Positions 51,021-60,621 of a DNA stretch of 64,000 nucleotides are shown one piece after another (positions within the stretch are counted from its first letter, which is position 1; each line of letters opens with the position of its first letter). Source of the stretch: Palsa-295 sp963781105. Its GTDB lineage: Bacteria > Acidobacteriota > Terriglobia > Acidiferrales > UBA7541. The stretch covers positions 62,001-126,000 of the forward strand of contig CAWAED010000015.1 of assembly GCA_963781105.1 (NCBI GenBank), in the 5' to 3' direction. The notes under the pieces are model-generated. The model had not been told where the DNA came from. It did not search any database and saw nothing but the letters and a program-made list of their open reading frames with translations. Made by a program: the position numbers and the translations under genes.

Positions 51021-51600
51021 CTTCCAGTCCTGGTGAGGGGAATTTGCGTACAAAATCCGGAGATTGCTTGCGAACTTCCAGCCAATCAAAAAACGCATCC
51101 GGCGTTTCCAGCCAGATGGCAAACCAGTGCGCGATCTCTTCTTTTTCCGCGCGCTTCGTGACGTCCACCTTGTGATTGCGCGAAATCATTTCCGCACGGC
51201 GCCGTCCCAGGCGGGCGACTTCACGAACGCGTTCGGCGGCGGATTGTTCGTCATCGAGCAAAAACTTTCTCAGCAGCTCGTCGAGGCGCACCAAACACAT
51301 TTCGGCTTCTTCGAGCGTGGAAAAATGCAGCAGGTCGGTGAATTCTTCTTCGTAGCGGCCTTCGGTGTCGGAACGCGTGGACCATACCACGCGCATCCCC
51401 GCTTCTTCCAGCACGCTGACGATGTAGTCGGGAGCAGTCTTACCATGCGCGCCGAGTTGCGCGATTAATTGGCGGCGAATTTGTTCGATTTCTGCCGGCG
51501 TGTAGCGAGGCTTACCCAGGGCGCGCGCGGCTTCCAAGATCAAAGCCTTCTTCGTGGGCGACCCGCCCTCGTCCGGCGCGCGTGAGTGGCCGGGACTCAC
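50995..51600 (-). CDS. Hypothetical protein in the ruvX-mltG set (upstream member)
   Basis: The 201-residue product is not recognised. It is helical and charged: GKPRYTPAEIEQIRRQLIAQ, then YIVSVLEEAGMRVVWSTRSD, LHFSTLEEAEMCLVRLDELL and an acidic end (GLEDDLPGAEE). It overlaps the mltG stop by 4 bases and the following unknown gene by 26, so the three are very likely translated from one message. Confidence 0.8.
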   Translation of the reverse strand: MSPGHSRAPDEGGSPTKKALILEAARALGKPRYTPAEIEQIRRQLIAQLGAHGKTAPDYIVSVLEEAGMRVVWSTRSDTEGRYEEEFTDLLHFSTLEEAEMCLVRLDELLRKFLLDDEQSAAERVREVARLGRRRAEMISRNHKVDVTKRAEKEEIAHWFAIWLETPDAFFDWLEVRKQSPDFVRKFPSPGLEDDLPGAEE

Positions 51601-52661
51601 GACGGGCCTCGACGCGGATTCTTCTTTTGGGCGGTTTCTGGCGGGGCATCTCCGGAGAGAAGGCTACGATAACGGGCCACATTGCGATTGTGCTCGGCCA
51701 GAGTCTTACTGAAGAAATGACCGCCATTGTCATTGGCGACGAAAAACAGGTAATCCGTGGCAGCGGGGGCCAGCGCTGCGCGCAGAGACGCTTCTCCAGG
51801 ATTCGCGATGGGACCCGGAGGCAGACCGGAGTATTTGTAGGTGTTGTAAGGCGAATCGATCTGCAAATCCTTCGAGTGGACGACCTTTACCGGGTGGCCC
51901 TCCAGCTCCAGAGCGTAGGCGACGGTAGGATCGCATTGCAACGGCCCGCCCCGCTTCAGACGGTTGTAGAACACACCGGCCACCAAAGGACGCTCGTCCT
52001 TGCGGGGCGTCTCGCGTTCGACCAAAGACGCAAGAGTCACGACTTGTGCGGGCGCGAGATCAACCGGTAGGTTTTGTGACCCAGCGCTGTTCAGCGATTC
52101 CCAAACCGCGCGAAAGTTCTGAACCATGCGTTTAACAATCTGTTGGCAGGTCGTATGGCGCGTGAATTCGTAGGTTGAAGGGAAAAGAAACCCTTCCAGG
52201 CTTTGCGCATTCGGAGCCAAATCGGAAACTAAAGATGTGTCTTTCGCGGCAGCCAGGAAGTCGTCGCGATCGCAGACTCCCTGCCGGTCGAGCTCAGCGG
52301 CGATGTCGAACATCGTCCAGCCTTCCGGTATCGTGACGACGTGGACAAAGATTCTACCTTGGGCGATTTGCCAAAAAACTTCGCGGGAAGTGACCGGATG
52401 ATCGAAATAGTATTCGCCGGCCTGCATCGGAGAACGCAGATGCCAAACACTAAACAGTATGAAGGCAAGGCGGTTGCGAATTACGTCATCGTGACGCAAT
52501 ATTCCGGCGATCTGCCAACGCGAGGTGCCGTGCGGAATGTCCACAAAGACTTGCTCAGGGCGATGACCGCGATAGGGACGGCTGATCTGGGAGTCCAGCC
52601 AACCGGCGCCGGCGCCGATCGCCGCGATAACTAACAGGGCTAATAAACCAAGCCGCCGCAT
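51597..52661 (-). CDS. mltG: Endolytic murein transglycosylase MltG
   Basis: MltG cuts nascent glycan strands near sites of peptidoglycan synthesis. The 354-residue product has an N-terminal membrane anchor (LGLLALLVIAAIGAGAGWL), a LysM-like region and the YceG catalytic block with catalytic Glu in SLVERETPRKDERPLVAGVF. QCDPTVAYAL, SPYNTYKYSGLPPGPIANPG and HFFSKTLAEHNRNVARYR follow. It starts 6 bases after the ruvX stop. Confidence 0.95.
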   Translation of the reverse strand: MRRLGLLALLVIAAIGAGAGWLDSQISRPYRGHRPEQVFVDIPHGTSRWQIAGILRHDDVIRNRLAFILFSVWHLRSPMQAGEYYFDHPVTSREVFWQIAQGRIFVHVVTIPEGWTMFDIAAELDRQGVCDRDDFLAAAKDTSLVSDLAPNAQSLEGFLFPSTYEFTRHTTCQQIVKRMVQNFRAVWESLNSAGSQNLPVDLAPAQVVTLASLVERETPRKDERPLVAGVFYNRLKRGGPLQCDPTVAYALELEGHPVKVVHSKDLQIDSPYNTYKYSGLPPGPIANPGEASLRAALAPAATDYLFFVANDNGGHFFSKTLAEHNRNVARYRSLLSGDAPPETAQKKNPRRGPS

Positions 52662-52667
52662 GGTCGG

Positions 52668-53177
52668 TTATGCCCTCTCGGCCGCAACTTGCTCTGCTTG
52701 AGCACGGTTACGGTCGAGGTATTCGCGGAGCAGAACGGCGGCGGCCACGTCGTCAATCGGCGATTTCTTGCGCCGCTTGGGAGAGTTACGTTGCGCCGCG
52801 ATTTGTTCCGCTTCCCAGCTGGTTAGCCGCTCGTCCGCGAGTTGCACTTCGATTCCCAACTCCTTTTGCAATCGCGCGGCAAATTGTGCCGCTTCGTCCG
52901 CCATCTCACCACTTTCACCAGTGATATGCAGCGGGTGGCCCACGAGAATACGCGCGACACCATGCTTTCTGCAAATTTCTCGGAGGCGGCGAAGATCGTT
53001 GCGGCGGTTGGTGCGAACGAGAACCAGCAGCGGCTGCGCCGTCAGTCGCAACTCGTCGGATAGCGCCAGACCCATGCGCTTGCGGCCATAGTCGATGGCC
53101 AGAATTCGGCGCGTCTCGGAATTCGACATTGCCGCGGAGGCACCCGAGGTAATAGAACGCGAAGTGGCTAATGTCAT
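52668..53177 (-). CDS. ruvX: Putative pre-16S rRNA nuclease/Holliday-junction resolvase-like RuvX
   Basis: RuvX/YqgF has an RNase H fold and is proposed to process pre-16S rRNA. The 169-residue product has the catalytic acidic residues in LAIDYGRKRMGLALSD, LADERLTSWEAE and DDVAAAVLL. ATG 53177 follows AGGAGA by 5 bases on the coding strand, so the longer start is chosen over 53129. A TATAAT lies directly before that site. mltG follows 6 bases after its stop. Confidence 0.93.
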   Translation of the reverse strand: MTLATSRSITSGASAAMSNSETRRILAIDYGRKRMGLALSDELRLTAQPLLVLVRTNRRNDLRRLREICRKHGVARILVGHPLHITGESGEMADEAAQFAARLQKELGIEVQLADERLTSWEAEQIAAQRNSPKRRKKSPIDDVAAAVLLREYLDRNRAQAEQVAAERA

Positions 53178-53318
53178 CTTCTCCTATTATACGCGAAGCT
53201 TTGCCGCAGGCCGTACACTCGCGGGCGCGTTAATTTCGAAGCGGTTGCCTTTTCAGTAGATATAGCGTATGAGCAAGCGACTACCGAAGGACATTGTTGG
53301 GCCAAAGGAGAGAGAAGA

Positions 53319-54236
53319 ATGGGAGGCTTATTGTTATTCGTGTTTGTCGGGTTTGTGCTGCTGGGCTTGTGGCGAATTTTTGTGGCGGCCAAGGCGACAC
53401 GTGCTGACGGCCAGTTCGCTGCGCATTTGGGAAGCGGCATCCCGTTTTTCCTGGGTGCGGGGTTGGTGTTTATCTTCTGGCTGTCATTTACGACTGTGGA
53501 TTCCGGGTACCGCGGCGTGGTTCTGCGTTTTGGTGCAGTTACGGGACGCACGCTTGAACCCGGACCACATTTCATTACTCCGTTTCTCGAAACGGTGAAG
53601 CCCATATCGGTGCAAGTGCAGGTGGAAAAGCTCGATTCGCAGGCGTCGAGCCACGATTTGCAGGTGGTGCATACGCAGGTGACGCTCGCCTACTACCAGG
53701 ATCCCTGCTGTGTGACGGATATTTGGGCGCAGCTCAATGATGATGCGGTGGACCGCGTGGTCATTCCTGCTATCCAGGAAGCCATCAAAGCGCAAACAGC
53801 CCAGTACGACGCGGAACAACTGATCGCGCAACGCGCCACGGTGCGCAACGGTATCGAGCAGTATGTGCGGGACCGGCTAACCGCCCACCACATTGACGTG
53901 GATGCGGTGAGCATCACAGATTTCAATTTTTCCGAAGAGTACAACCATGCGATTGAAGCTAAAGTGACGGCGCAACAGAACGCGCTGAAGGCGGAAAACG
54001 ATCTGACGCGCATCAAAATTGAAGCAGAACAAAAAGTCGCCCAAGCACAGGCAGAGGCAAAGGCGCTGGAGGTCCAAAAACAGCAGATCACACCTGAACT
54101 GCTGCAACTGAGGACCATTGAAATGATGCAGCAGCACTGGGATGGGCATTTGCCCGAGGTATATATGGGCGGCGGACAAGGAGGCGGCGCGTTGCCGATG
54201 ATTGACGTACTGAAGGCGGCCGGGCGGAACAAATAA
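53319..54236 (+). CDS. SPFH/Band 7 (prohibitin-like) membrane protein
   Basis: The 305-residue product has two N-terminal hydrophobic segments (about 1-18 and 42-56), then a Band 7 domain (TVDSGYRGVVLRFGAVTGRT then LEPGPHFITPFLETVKPISV). A helical C-terminal part (IEAKVTAQQNALKAENDLTR; AEQKVAQAQAEAKALEVQ) follows. Prohibitin-like proteins form ring-shaped membrane scaffolds and regulate proteases such as FtsH. The ATG at 53319 follows GGAGAGAAGA. The gene is divergent from ruvX. Confidence 0.9.
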   Translation: MGGLLLFVFVGFVLLGLWRIFVAAKATRADGQFAAHLGSGIPFFLGAGLVFIFWLSFTTVDSGYRGVVLRFGAVTGRTLEPGPHFITPFLETVKPISVQVQVEKLDSQASSHDLQVVHTQVTLAYYQDPCCVTDIWAQLNDDAVDRVVIPAIQEAIKAQTAQYDAEQLIAQRATVRNGIEQYVRDRLTAHHIDVDAVSITDFNFSEEYNHAIEAKVTAQQNALKAENDLTRIKIEAEQKVAQAQAEAKALEVQKQQITPELLQLRTIEMMQQHWDGHLPEVYMGGGQGGGALPMIDVLKAAGRNK

Positions 54237-54254
54237 CGAATTCGGGGAGCCTCG

Positions 54255-55832
54255 CTAGGGCTCGCGGCCGCGCTCGCTTGTTTGCCACAGCGGCCAGAAT
54301 CCCGCTTCCTTCATTTCTTCGCCGAGGCCGGTTTCGCGCAGCAACTGCTCGATTTCGGCGCGGGACTGGCGTGCGCCGATGCGTTCTTCCGCGTCGGCGA
54401 GCGCGAAAACGGTGACCGCGGAAATCGCCACTTGACGTTTAAGCTGGGCGATATCGACTTTGTCAAAGGTGTCCGACGCGGCGTGGTAATTCAGCATATA
54501 GTTCGCAGGCTCCTGGTTCGCGACCAGCGTCGGAACACCCTCGATGAGGAAATCAAAATTGTCGGTATCCATCCCGGCGTCGAAAGTGAAGTCTTTCACG
54601 CCGAGAGACTGCACGGGCTTCAGGGCCTCTCTCACGGGATCGAGGATGTCCTTACGCCCTCCCAGCGAGTAGCCAGTGACTTTGCCGTTGCCCGAGTCGA
54701 AAATCACTGCCGCGATCATGTGGTCGAGTTCCGCACGGTGCGCACGCGCATAGGCGGCTGAACCGAGAAGCCCCTGCTCTTCGCCGGTGAAGAGCACGAA
54801 ACGGATCGAGCGGCGCGGGATGGTGCCGGAGGCATGAGCCACCCGGGCGGCGTCAATGACCATGGCGGCGTTGCAGCCGTTGTCGAGGGCGCCAGTGCCG
54901 AGATCCCAGGAATCCAGGTGCGCGCCGAGCAAGACAAATTCGTCCGGCTTTTCGCGCCCGCGAATTTCCGCTACGACATTCTCAGAATCAGTTGGACCGG
55001 TAATATGATTAGGCATTTCCCAGTGCACGTGAAGCTGCTGCCCGGCGGCGAGAAATCGCGAGATGCGCTCGGCGTCCTCACGAGCGACGACAGCTTGGGG
55101 CAATTTTTCCAATTCTCCGTTAACAGCCAAAGTATGCCGATAAAGCAAAAGATTTGGACGCGACGACATCCATAGAACACCGACGGCTCCTGCTTTCGTC
55201 GCGCGAGCTATGATGGCGGGCCCGATCACGTATTCATTGGTGAGGTCGTCCCAGGTGACCAGAAACTTCGAATGGATAAGCACGATCGCGCCGTTCGCCG
55301 CATCACCAGCTTTGGCAAAACCTGCATCATCCCCCATACCTGCATCTACGACATCTGCCGTAATTCCCCCTTCCGGAGTCGCAAGCGACCAACCAATCGA
55401 AACCAAGCGAACCGGAAATGGCACGGGTGCCAAAACCTCTAAATGCGTGTGACCTTCCGTCCAGCCGATGGGAATCGTAAATTTCTCGGTGTGGACTTCG
55501 TCTACCCCGGCGTGCCGAAACGCTTGCACGGCCCAATCGGCGGCGCGGTCGGCAGCGGGGGTCCCCGTGACGCGACCGCCGATCGTGTCGGTGAGGTATC
55601 GCAGGTTCTGTTCGAGAGGCGAGGGACCTAAAGCAGACTGGATCATTTGCGGAGCAAGTTGGGTGCAGGACTTTTCCACAGAGCAAGTGCCAGATCCCTG
55701 GGGCACTTGAGGAGCAAATGGCGGAGGCTTCAATGGCGGAAGCTGCGCTGCGGCGTTGAGAGCAATGAGAAACAGGTAGGAAACGCTCAGAAAAAAATAG
55801 AAGATTCTACGCAAAGCTGCTCCTCCCCGCAC
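54255..55832 (-). CDS. Secreted M28-family zinc aminopeptidase
   Basis: The 525-residue product has a signal peptide (RIFYFFLSVSYLFLIALNAA) and a PA-type insert before the catalytic domain. M28 ligands are in LLGAHLDSWDLGTGALDNGC (H-x-D and the D-N-G pattern), FTGEEQGLLGSAAY (Glu pair), and DTDNFDFLIEGVPTLVANQE with the last histidine in YHAASDTFDKV. It should release N-terminal amino acids in the periplasm or outside. It is convergent with the SPFH gene, 18 bases between stops. Confidence 0.92.
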   Translation of the reverse strand: MRGGAALRRIFYFFLSVSYLFLIALNAAAQLPPLKPPPFAPQVPQGSGTCSVEKSCTQLAPQMIQSALGPSPLEQNLRYLTDTIGGRVTGTPAADRAADWAVQAFRHAGVDEVHTEKFTIPIGWTEGHTHLEVLAPVPFPVRLVSIGWSLATPEGGITADVVDAGMGDDAGFAKAGDAANGAIVLIHSKFLVTWDDLTNEYVIGPAIIARATKAGAVGVLWMSSRPNLLLYRHTLAVNGELEKLPQAVVAREDAERISRFLAAGQQLHVHWEMPNHITGPTDSENVVAEIRGREKPDEFVLLGAHLDSWDLGTGALDNGCNAAMVIDAARVAHASGTIPRRSIRFVLFTGEEQGLLGSAAYARAHRAELDHMIAAVIFDSGNGKVTGYSLGGRKDILDPVREALKPVQSLGVKDFTFDAGMDTDNFDFLIEGVPTLVANQEPANYMLNYHAASDTFDKVDIAQLKRQVAISAVTVFALADAEERIGARQSRAEIEQLLRETGLGEEMKEAGFWPLWQTSERGREP

Positions 55833-56305
55833 GAATATGTCACCTTAACGAAACAGAAGTGTAACCCGAAACCACTATCGACGAACGCGCACCTAATCGC
55901 GACACGGACATTCAATCGTCGGTGTGAATTTACGCTGAGACTTTCAAACGTGACTGTAATTGCAGTCGTGGAAGGTATCAGTACGCGGAACATTTTGCAG
56001 GCACGGAGAATTTTCTACCTATACGGGCGAACAGGCGGCGCAGCGCCGCGCGCGTTATCCCACTCATTTAGCGGCGATTAAAATAAAAGTGAGTTTGGCA
56101 CGGTGTCTGCGACGGGCCAATGCCCCGGCTAGGGTGAAGGCTGTACATTACTTACGAAACTATACGGTCCCGACCTAAGGCACCGTAAACACCCTGTTCA
56201 GAGCTGCAGTACAGACCCGACGGTTCACAATTAACGCGAGGTCGCAATCTAAATCAAGAAAGCTTTGCCGCATGCAGTCCTGGCTAAGCGGACGGGAAGG
56301 CTGAT
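55833..56305. other. Intergenic region between the M28 peptidase and LuxR-type genes
   Basis: No gene is apparent in these 473 bases. It is a divergent promoter region. One GCGGCGC-A-GCGCCGC inverted repeat lies at 56035-56049, without a T-run. No dispersed repeat unit of the kinds seen elsewhere was found. Confidence 0.6.
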
Positions 56306-56938
56306 TTGAGAAAAGTTCGCGTTTTTCCAAAGTTTGTAAAGCAGGAAAGAAGAGAAGAGGTGAACGTCCCGGGCGTGTTCTTGTTCTGCCAAGAGTCCAC
56401 GGGAAACGCCCAGTTCAGGGCCACATCCGGCGCGGACCTCGAATGCACCGTCGAGCGTATCGCGGGGCTTCTGGCGATGCAGTGTCTGGTGCGAGGTCAA
56501 AATCCGACTGAATTCCAGGTGATGGTGCCGGCGGAAAATTCGTTGGTGAGTCGCCTTGTCGCGCGCGCCGAGGAGTTGTTGCGGGAAGGGCGCTCGATTG
56601 CTTGTCCGACGTCCCTGAGCGCCCGTCAGCGAGAAGTTCTTGACGCCGTGCTATCGAACCGTGCCAACAAGGAAATCGCCTCAAAATTGAACATTACGGT
56701 TCGCACCGTTAAGTTCCATATCTCTTCTCTTTTGAGCAAGTTCGGAGTGGCGACACGAGCGGAACTGGCTCGACGGGCGTCGGGGTTCATGCGTCCGACT
56801 TTGGTCGAGAATGAGGCTGCGGCCGCGGAGCAACCGGCGCGAACTCACGAACATTTGCCGCCCTCGCAGAAGGTGCCGTTTCCTTTCTCTAACAACCCGC
56901 GGAGTGTGCGGTTCCCCGGACGCATTCTGACGGCGTAA
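56306..56938 (+). CDS. LuxR-type transcriptional regulator without a receiver domain
   Basis: The 210-residue product ends in a LuxR/NarL helix-turn-helix (LSARQREVLDAVLSNRANKE then IASKLNITVRTVKFHISSLL, about residues 104-160). Its N-terminal 100 residues match no known receiver or PAS pattern that I can see. The start is TTG 56306, 5 bases after GGGAAGG (56294-56300); a GTG at 56360 is an alternative. It is not next to a kinase gene, so it may sense a small ligand or act alone. Confidence 0.8.
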   Translation: MRKVRVFPKFVKQERREEVNVPGVFLFCQESTGNAQFRATSGADLECTVERIAGLLAMQCLVRGQNPTEFQVMVPAENSLVSRLVARAEELLREGRSIACPTSLSARQREVLDAVLSNRANKEIASKLNITVRTVKFHISSLLSKFGVATRAELARRASGFMRPTLVENEAAAAEQPARTHEHLPPSQKVPFPFSNNPRSVRFPGRILTA

Positions 56939-57203
56939 AATCTGGATTGAGCGGGTTCTGGAGCCTGACTTCTGGAATCCGCTCATTCTCCTCATTTCTC
57001 TGTCGGCGGAACAGCCACTCCCTCACCTCACGCCCCGAATGTTTGACGTGTTGCAGCGGCTACTTTCCAGCAAGCATTCAAACTACATCGGTTCGACTGT
57101 GCACGAACTGCTCTGAGGACGCTCTGCCTGGCAGCTGAACTTACGGAGTAACAGCAGTGGCAGTACGCCTCTCTTTCGTAGCGAAATGTTGCAGACCATC
57201 CGC

Positions 57204-58148
57204 TCAGCTGTCTCGTTCGTCGGCGCAGGCTCGACGCAATTGGCTCCGCCAATCTCGGAGTTCGACGCCAAACGATTGTGAAAGTCGAGAATTCGAAAGC
57301 ACGGAATATGACGGGCGTCGCGCGGGAGTGGGGTAGTCCGACGTGGCGATCGGCACAATCCTGTGCGCCAGAAGAGGCTTGCCGCCCGTCGCTGCCGCAT
57401 ACCACGACGAAGGGGCGTCGGCCTGCGTTCGAGCCTCATCCAATATCGCTTTTGCAAATTCGAACCAGCTCGTTTCGCCCGCGGCGGTCATGTGATACGT
57501 GCCGCTCAACTCCGCCCACGCTCCCGACTTCGCTCTTGGATCAAGAATTCGCTGCAAGGCCTGTACGGATGCTGACGCGATTTCGTGGCTCCAGGTCGGG
57601 GCCCCGAATTGGTCATTCACGATTCGCAATTCATCACGTTGCGTGGCCAGACGCACAATCGTGAGTAGAAAATTCTTGCCGCGTGTCGAGTAAACCCAAG
57701 CAGTGCGAAATATCAGGTGATGCGCGCCTGACTCGCGAACGGCCTGTTCGCCCGCCAGCTTTGTCCTTCCATATGCATTAAGCGGATTAGTGCGGTCGCT
57801 TTCGTCGTACGGGGAATTTTTGGTGCCATCGAAAATATAGTCCGTAGAATAGTGAACAATAGCCGCGCCGATCCTTTTGGCTTCCTCGGCGATGATTGCC
57901 GGCGCAGTTGCGTTAATTGCCTCGGCGAGCGACTCTTCTTTTTCGGCCTGATCCACGGCCGTGTAGGCAGCCGCATTGACGATTAGGTTCGGACGAATTT
58001 CTCGAATCACGCGGCGAATTTCGTCCGGCTGCGAAAGATCGAGCTGCCGGCGGTCGAGCGCGACGACTTCGCCCAACCGCGGGAGCAAATTATGAAGGTC
58101 ATGCCCTACCTGACCATTCTTACCGGTAAGAAGAATCTTTGGCGTCAT
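57204..58148 (-). CDS. rfbD: dTDP-4-dehydrorhamnose reductase
   Basis: RmlD/RfbD reduces dTDP-6-deoxy-L-lyxo-4-hexulose to dTDP-L-rhamnose. The 314-residue short-chain reductase has the nucleotide motif LLTGKNGQVGHDL, the active-site YGRTKLAGE and an N-terminal domain of the usual length. Its start overlaps rfbC by 4 bases. The last 30 residues are Arg/Ser-rich. Confidence 0.95.
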   Translation of the reverse strand: MTPKILLTGKNGQVGHDLHNLLPRLGEVVALDRRQLDLSQPDEIRRVIREIRPNLIVNAAAYTAVDQAEKEESLAEAINATAPAIIAEEAKRIGAAIVHYSTDYIFDGTKNSPYDESDRTNPLNAYGRTKLAGEQAVRESGAHHLIFRTAWVYSTRGKNFLLTIVRLATQRDELRIVNDQFGAPTWSHEIASASVQALQRILDPRAKSGAWAELSGTYHMTAAGETSWFEFAKAILDEARTQADAPSSWYAAATGGKPLLAHRIVPIATSDYPTPARRPSYSVLSNSRLSQSFGVELRDWRSQLRRACADERDS

Positions 58149-58714
58149 TTTGCTGAATAGCGAGGCAGGAATTCCCTGGGAACTTCGGCGAGCTTGAAAA
58201 ACTTGGCGTCTTTCTCGGACACCAGCGGGTTTTCGATACCCCAGGGAATACCGAGGTCAGGATCGTTCCACAAAATGCCATGCTCGCTCGCCTGATCGTA
58301 AAAATCGCTGCACTTGTAAAGGAACTGGACACAATCACTGAGGGCCACGAATCCATGGGCGAATCCTGCAGGAATATAAATCTGGTTATTTTCAGCAGCG
58401 GAAAGTCGGACGCTCATCCACTTTCCGAAGTGAGGAGAACCCAATCGAATGTCAACTGCCACATCGAGTGCTTCGCCTTCGACCACGCGGCAAAGCTTGG
58501 CTTGCGAATGTGGCCATTGATAATGCAGCCCGCGCAGCGTTCCTATTTTTGAGCAGGACTGGTTATCTTGCACGAACGAGTCGGTAATGCCGATCGACGC
58601 GAAGCGTTCGCGATGATAGGTTTCGACAAGGGATCCGCGGGCATCGCGGAAGACTTGCGGTCGCAGTTCCAATACGCCGGGGAGATTTGTTTCAATTCGC
58701 TGCACGGAGCTCAC
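58145..58714 (-). CDS. rfbC: dTDP-4-dehydrorhamnose 3,5-epimerase
   Basis: The 189-residue product has the cupin core with catalytic histidine in TLRGLHYQWPHSQAKLCRVV and FAHGFVALSDCVQFLYKCSD. It epimerises C3 and C5 of dTDP-4-keto-6-deoxyglucose. It overlaps rfbD by 4 bases. A 90-base gap separates it from rfbB. Confidence 0.96.
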   Translation of the reverse strand: MSSVQRIETNLPGVLELRPQVFRDARGSLVETYHRERFASIGITDSFVQDNQSCSKIGTLRGLHYQWPHSQAKLCRVVEGEALDVAVDIRLGSPHFGKWMSVRLSAAENNQIYIPAGFAHGFVALSDCVQFLYKCSDFYDQASEHGILWNDPDLGIPWGIENPLVSEKDAKFFKLAEVPREFLPRYSAK

Positions 58715-58804
58715 TTAGCCCAAAGAATCGGGATTTAGGATCACAAAGCAGGAGAATCGCGACGAGTGTATCGAAATTCATGCGCAGCGAACAGGCACCC
58801 GGAA

Positions 58805-59857
58805 TCAAGCGTGCGACTTCCGTCCGGATTCTGCAATGGCGTGAAGCGATGCGTCCCGGTTCTCATAATACTTCGCATAGTAAGAAAGGTAGTCGCCGCC
58901 GCGGACGCCCGCGAGCCAAAAGGTATTGGCCTTATACCATTCGATCGTCTGTCGTAAACCATCTTCGAGCGAAACTGCAGGGTGCCAATCGAGTTCGCGC
59001 TGAATTTTGTCGCAGTTCAGAGCGTAGCGGCGATCGTGGCCAGGACGGTCCTTCACGTACGTAAGCAGCGACTCGGGCTTGCCGGTAGCGCGAAGCAAGC
59101 GCCGCGCCATACTAAGGTTTTCGACCACGTCGAGTCCGCCGATGTTGTAGACCTCGCCGATGCGGCCTCGCTCAAGAACCGCCAAGATTCCGCTGCAATG
59201 ATCCAGGACGTGCAACCAATCGCGCTCCTGCTTGCCGTCACCATAAATGGGCAGGGGTTTATCGTCGAGAGCATTCGTGATCATAAGCGGCAGAAATTTT
59301 TCTGGAAACTGGAATGGACCGTAGTTATTCGAAGCACGGGTGATGACCGCGGGAAAATCGAACGTGCGAATGTAAGACTTGACGATTAAATCCGAACTCG
59401 CCTTGGACGCAGAATAAGGACTGCTGGGTTGCAAGGGGGAGTTTTCGTCTGCGAATGCCCCGGGTGGCATGTCGCCGTAGACTTCGTCCGTGGAAACGTG
59501 GACGAATCGCTCAATATTGAGTTGACGCGCCACCTGCAAAAGCACGAACGTGCCCTTGACGTTGGTTTCGATCACGGGCGCGGGCTCATAAATGCTGCGG
59601 TCTACGTGCGATTCCGCTGCGAAATGCACGACAGCCTGGCATCCAGCGATCGCCGCGGCAACCGCAGCCGGATCGCAGATGTCGCCTCTTACAAATGAGT
59701 AGTTCAGATTATCCGCGACCGAATCCAGATTCGCGAGGTTCCCGGCATAGGTCAGCTTGTCAAAATTGACAAGCGAATAGCCCGTCTCGAGGCCGAGCAC
59801 GTAGCGAATAAAATTGGAGCCGATGAACCCGGCGCCTCCCGTAACGAAAATCTTCAT
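58805..59857 (-). CDS. rfbB: dTDP-glucose 4,6-dehydratase
   Basis: The 350-residue extended short-chain dehydrogenase has the NAD motif FVTGGAGFIGSNFIRYV, HFAAESHVDRSI, VHVSTDEVYGDMP and the active-site YSASKASSDLIV. It makes dTDP-4-keto-6-deoxyglucose. It overlaps the rfbA stop by 4 bases. Confidence 0.96.
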   Translation of the reverse strand: MKIFVTGGAGFIGSNFIRYVLGLETGYSLVNFDKLTYAGNLANLDSVADNLNYSFVRGDICDPAAVAAAIAGCQAVVHFAAESHVDRSIYEPAPVIETNVKGTFVLLQVARQLNIERFVHVSTDEVYGDMPPGAFADENSPLQPSSPYSASKASSDLIVKSYIRTFDFPAVITRASNNYGPFQFPEKFLPLMITNALDDKPLPIYGDGKQERDWLHVLDHCSGILAVLERGRIGEVYNIGGLDVVENLSMARRLLRATGKPESLLTYVKDRPGHDRRYALNCDKIQRELDWHPAVSLEDGLRQTIEWYKANTFWLAGVRGGDYLSYYAKYYENRDASLHAIAESGRKSHA

Positions 59858-60621
59858 CGAGGAGATTCCTGCCGGCCAACGGCAGCCAGACGGCCCATCT
59901 TGTTAGCCCCGGTTTCCGCCACGAGCGTATTGGCGCGCAACAAGGACTCAAACGTCCCAGCGTCGGTCCACCAGCCGTCCAGGATTTCGTAGGTCAGTTT
60001 GTTTTCCTGGATGTAAAAATTGTTGACGTCCGTGATTTCGAGTTCGCCACGGCCGGAAGGTTTCAAGCGACGGATTTTCTCGAAGACGGTTTTGTCGTAA
60101 AGATAGATTCCAACGACGGCGAAATTGGATTTCGGCGCTTTCGGTTTTTCTTCAATGCCGACGACCTTGTCACCTTGGATTTCTGCTACGCCAAATCGCG
60201 GGGCGTCGTCCACTTTTTTAAGCAGTATTTTTGCTCCGCCCTTTTGCGCCTTGAAATTTTCGACCGCGCGGCAAATGTTATTCTCGATGATGTTATCGCC
60301 CAGGACGACGCAAACGGATTCCTCGCCGGCGAAAAATTCGGCGAGACCCAATGCCTCGGCGATCCCGCCCTCACCTTCCTGATACGTGTAATTCAGGTGT
60401 TTCAGCCCGAAGTCACGCCCGTTCCCGAGCAGACGCAGGAAATCGCCCGCGTTTTTGCCCCCGGTAACCAGCAGGATCTCCTCGATTCCAGCGTTGACCA
60501 GAGTCTGGATGGGGTAGTAGACCATCGGCTTATCGTAAATCGGGAGGAGATGTTTGTTGGTGACCCGAGTGAGCGGGTTCAATCTGCTGCCGGTTCCACC
60601 TGCGAGGACCACACCTTTCAT
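59854..60621 (-). CDS. rfbA: Glucose-1-phosphate thymidylyltransferase (short form)
   Basis: The 255-residue nucleotidyltransferase has the loop VLAGGTGSRLNPLTRVTNKH, VCVVLGDNIIE and EKPKAPKSNFAVVGIYLYD. At 255 residues it is shorter than the about 290-residue E. coli RmlA and lacks the C-terminal end, which is common in non-proteobacterial homologues. It starts the rmlABCD set. Confidence 0.93.
   Translation of the reverse strand: MKGVVLAGGTGSRLNPLTRVTNKHLLPIYDKPMVYYPIQTLVNAGIEEILLVTGGKNAGDFLRLLGNGRDFGLKHLNYTYQEGEGGIAEALGLAEFFAGEESVCVVLGDNIIENNICRAVENFKAQKGGAKILLKKVDDAPRFGVAEIQGDKVVGIEEKPKAPKSNFAVVGIYLYDKTVFEKIRRLKPSGRGELEITDVNNFYIQENKLTYEILDGWWTDAGTFESLLRANTLVAETGANKMGRLAAVGRQESPR

Noticed and set aside
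53174..53605. Minus-strand frame overlapping the SPFH gene start
   Set aside because: It is antisense to a conserved gene and its product has no recognisable pattern.
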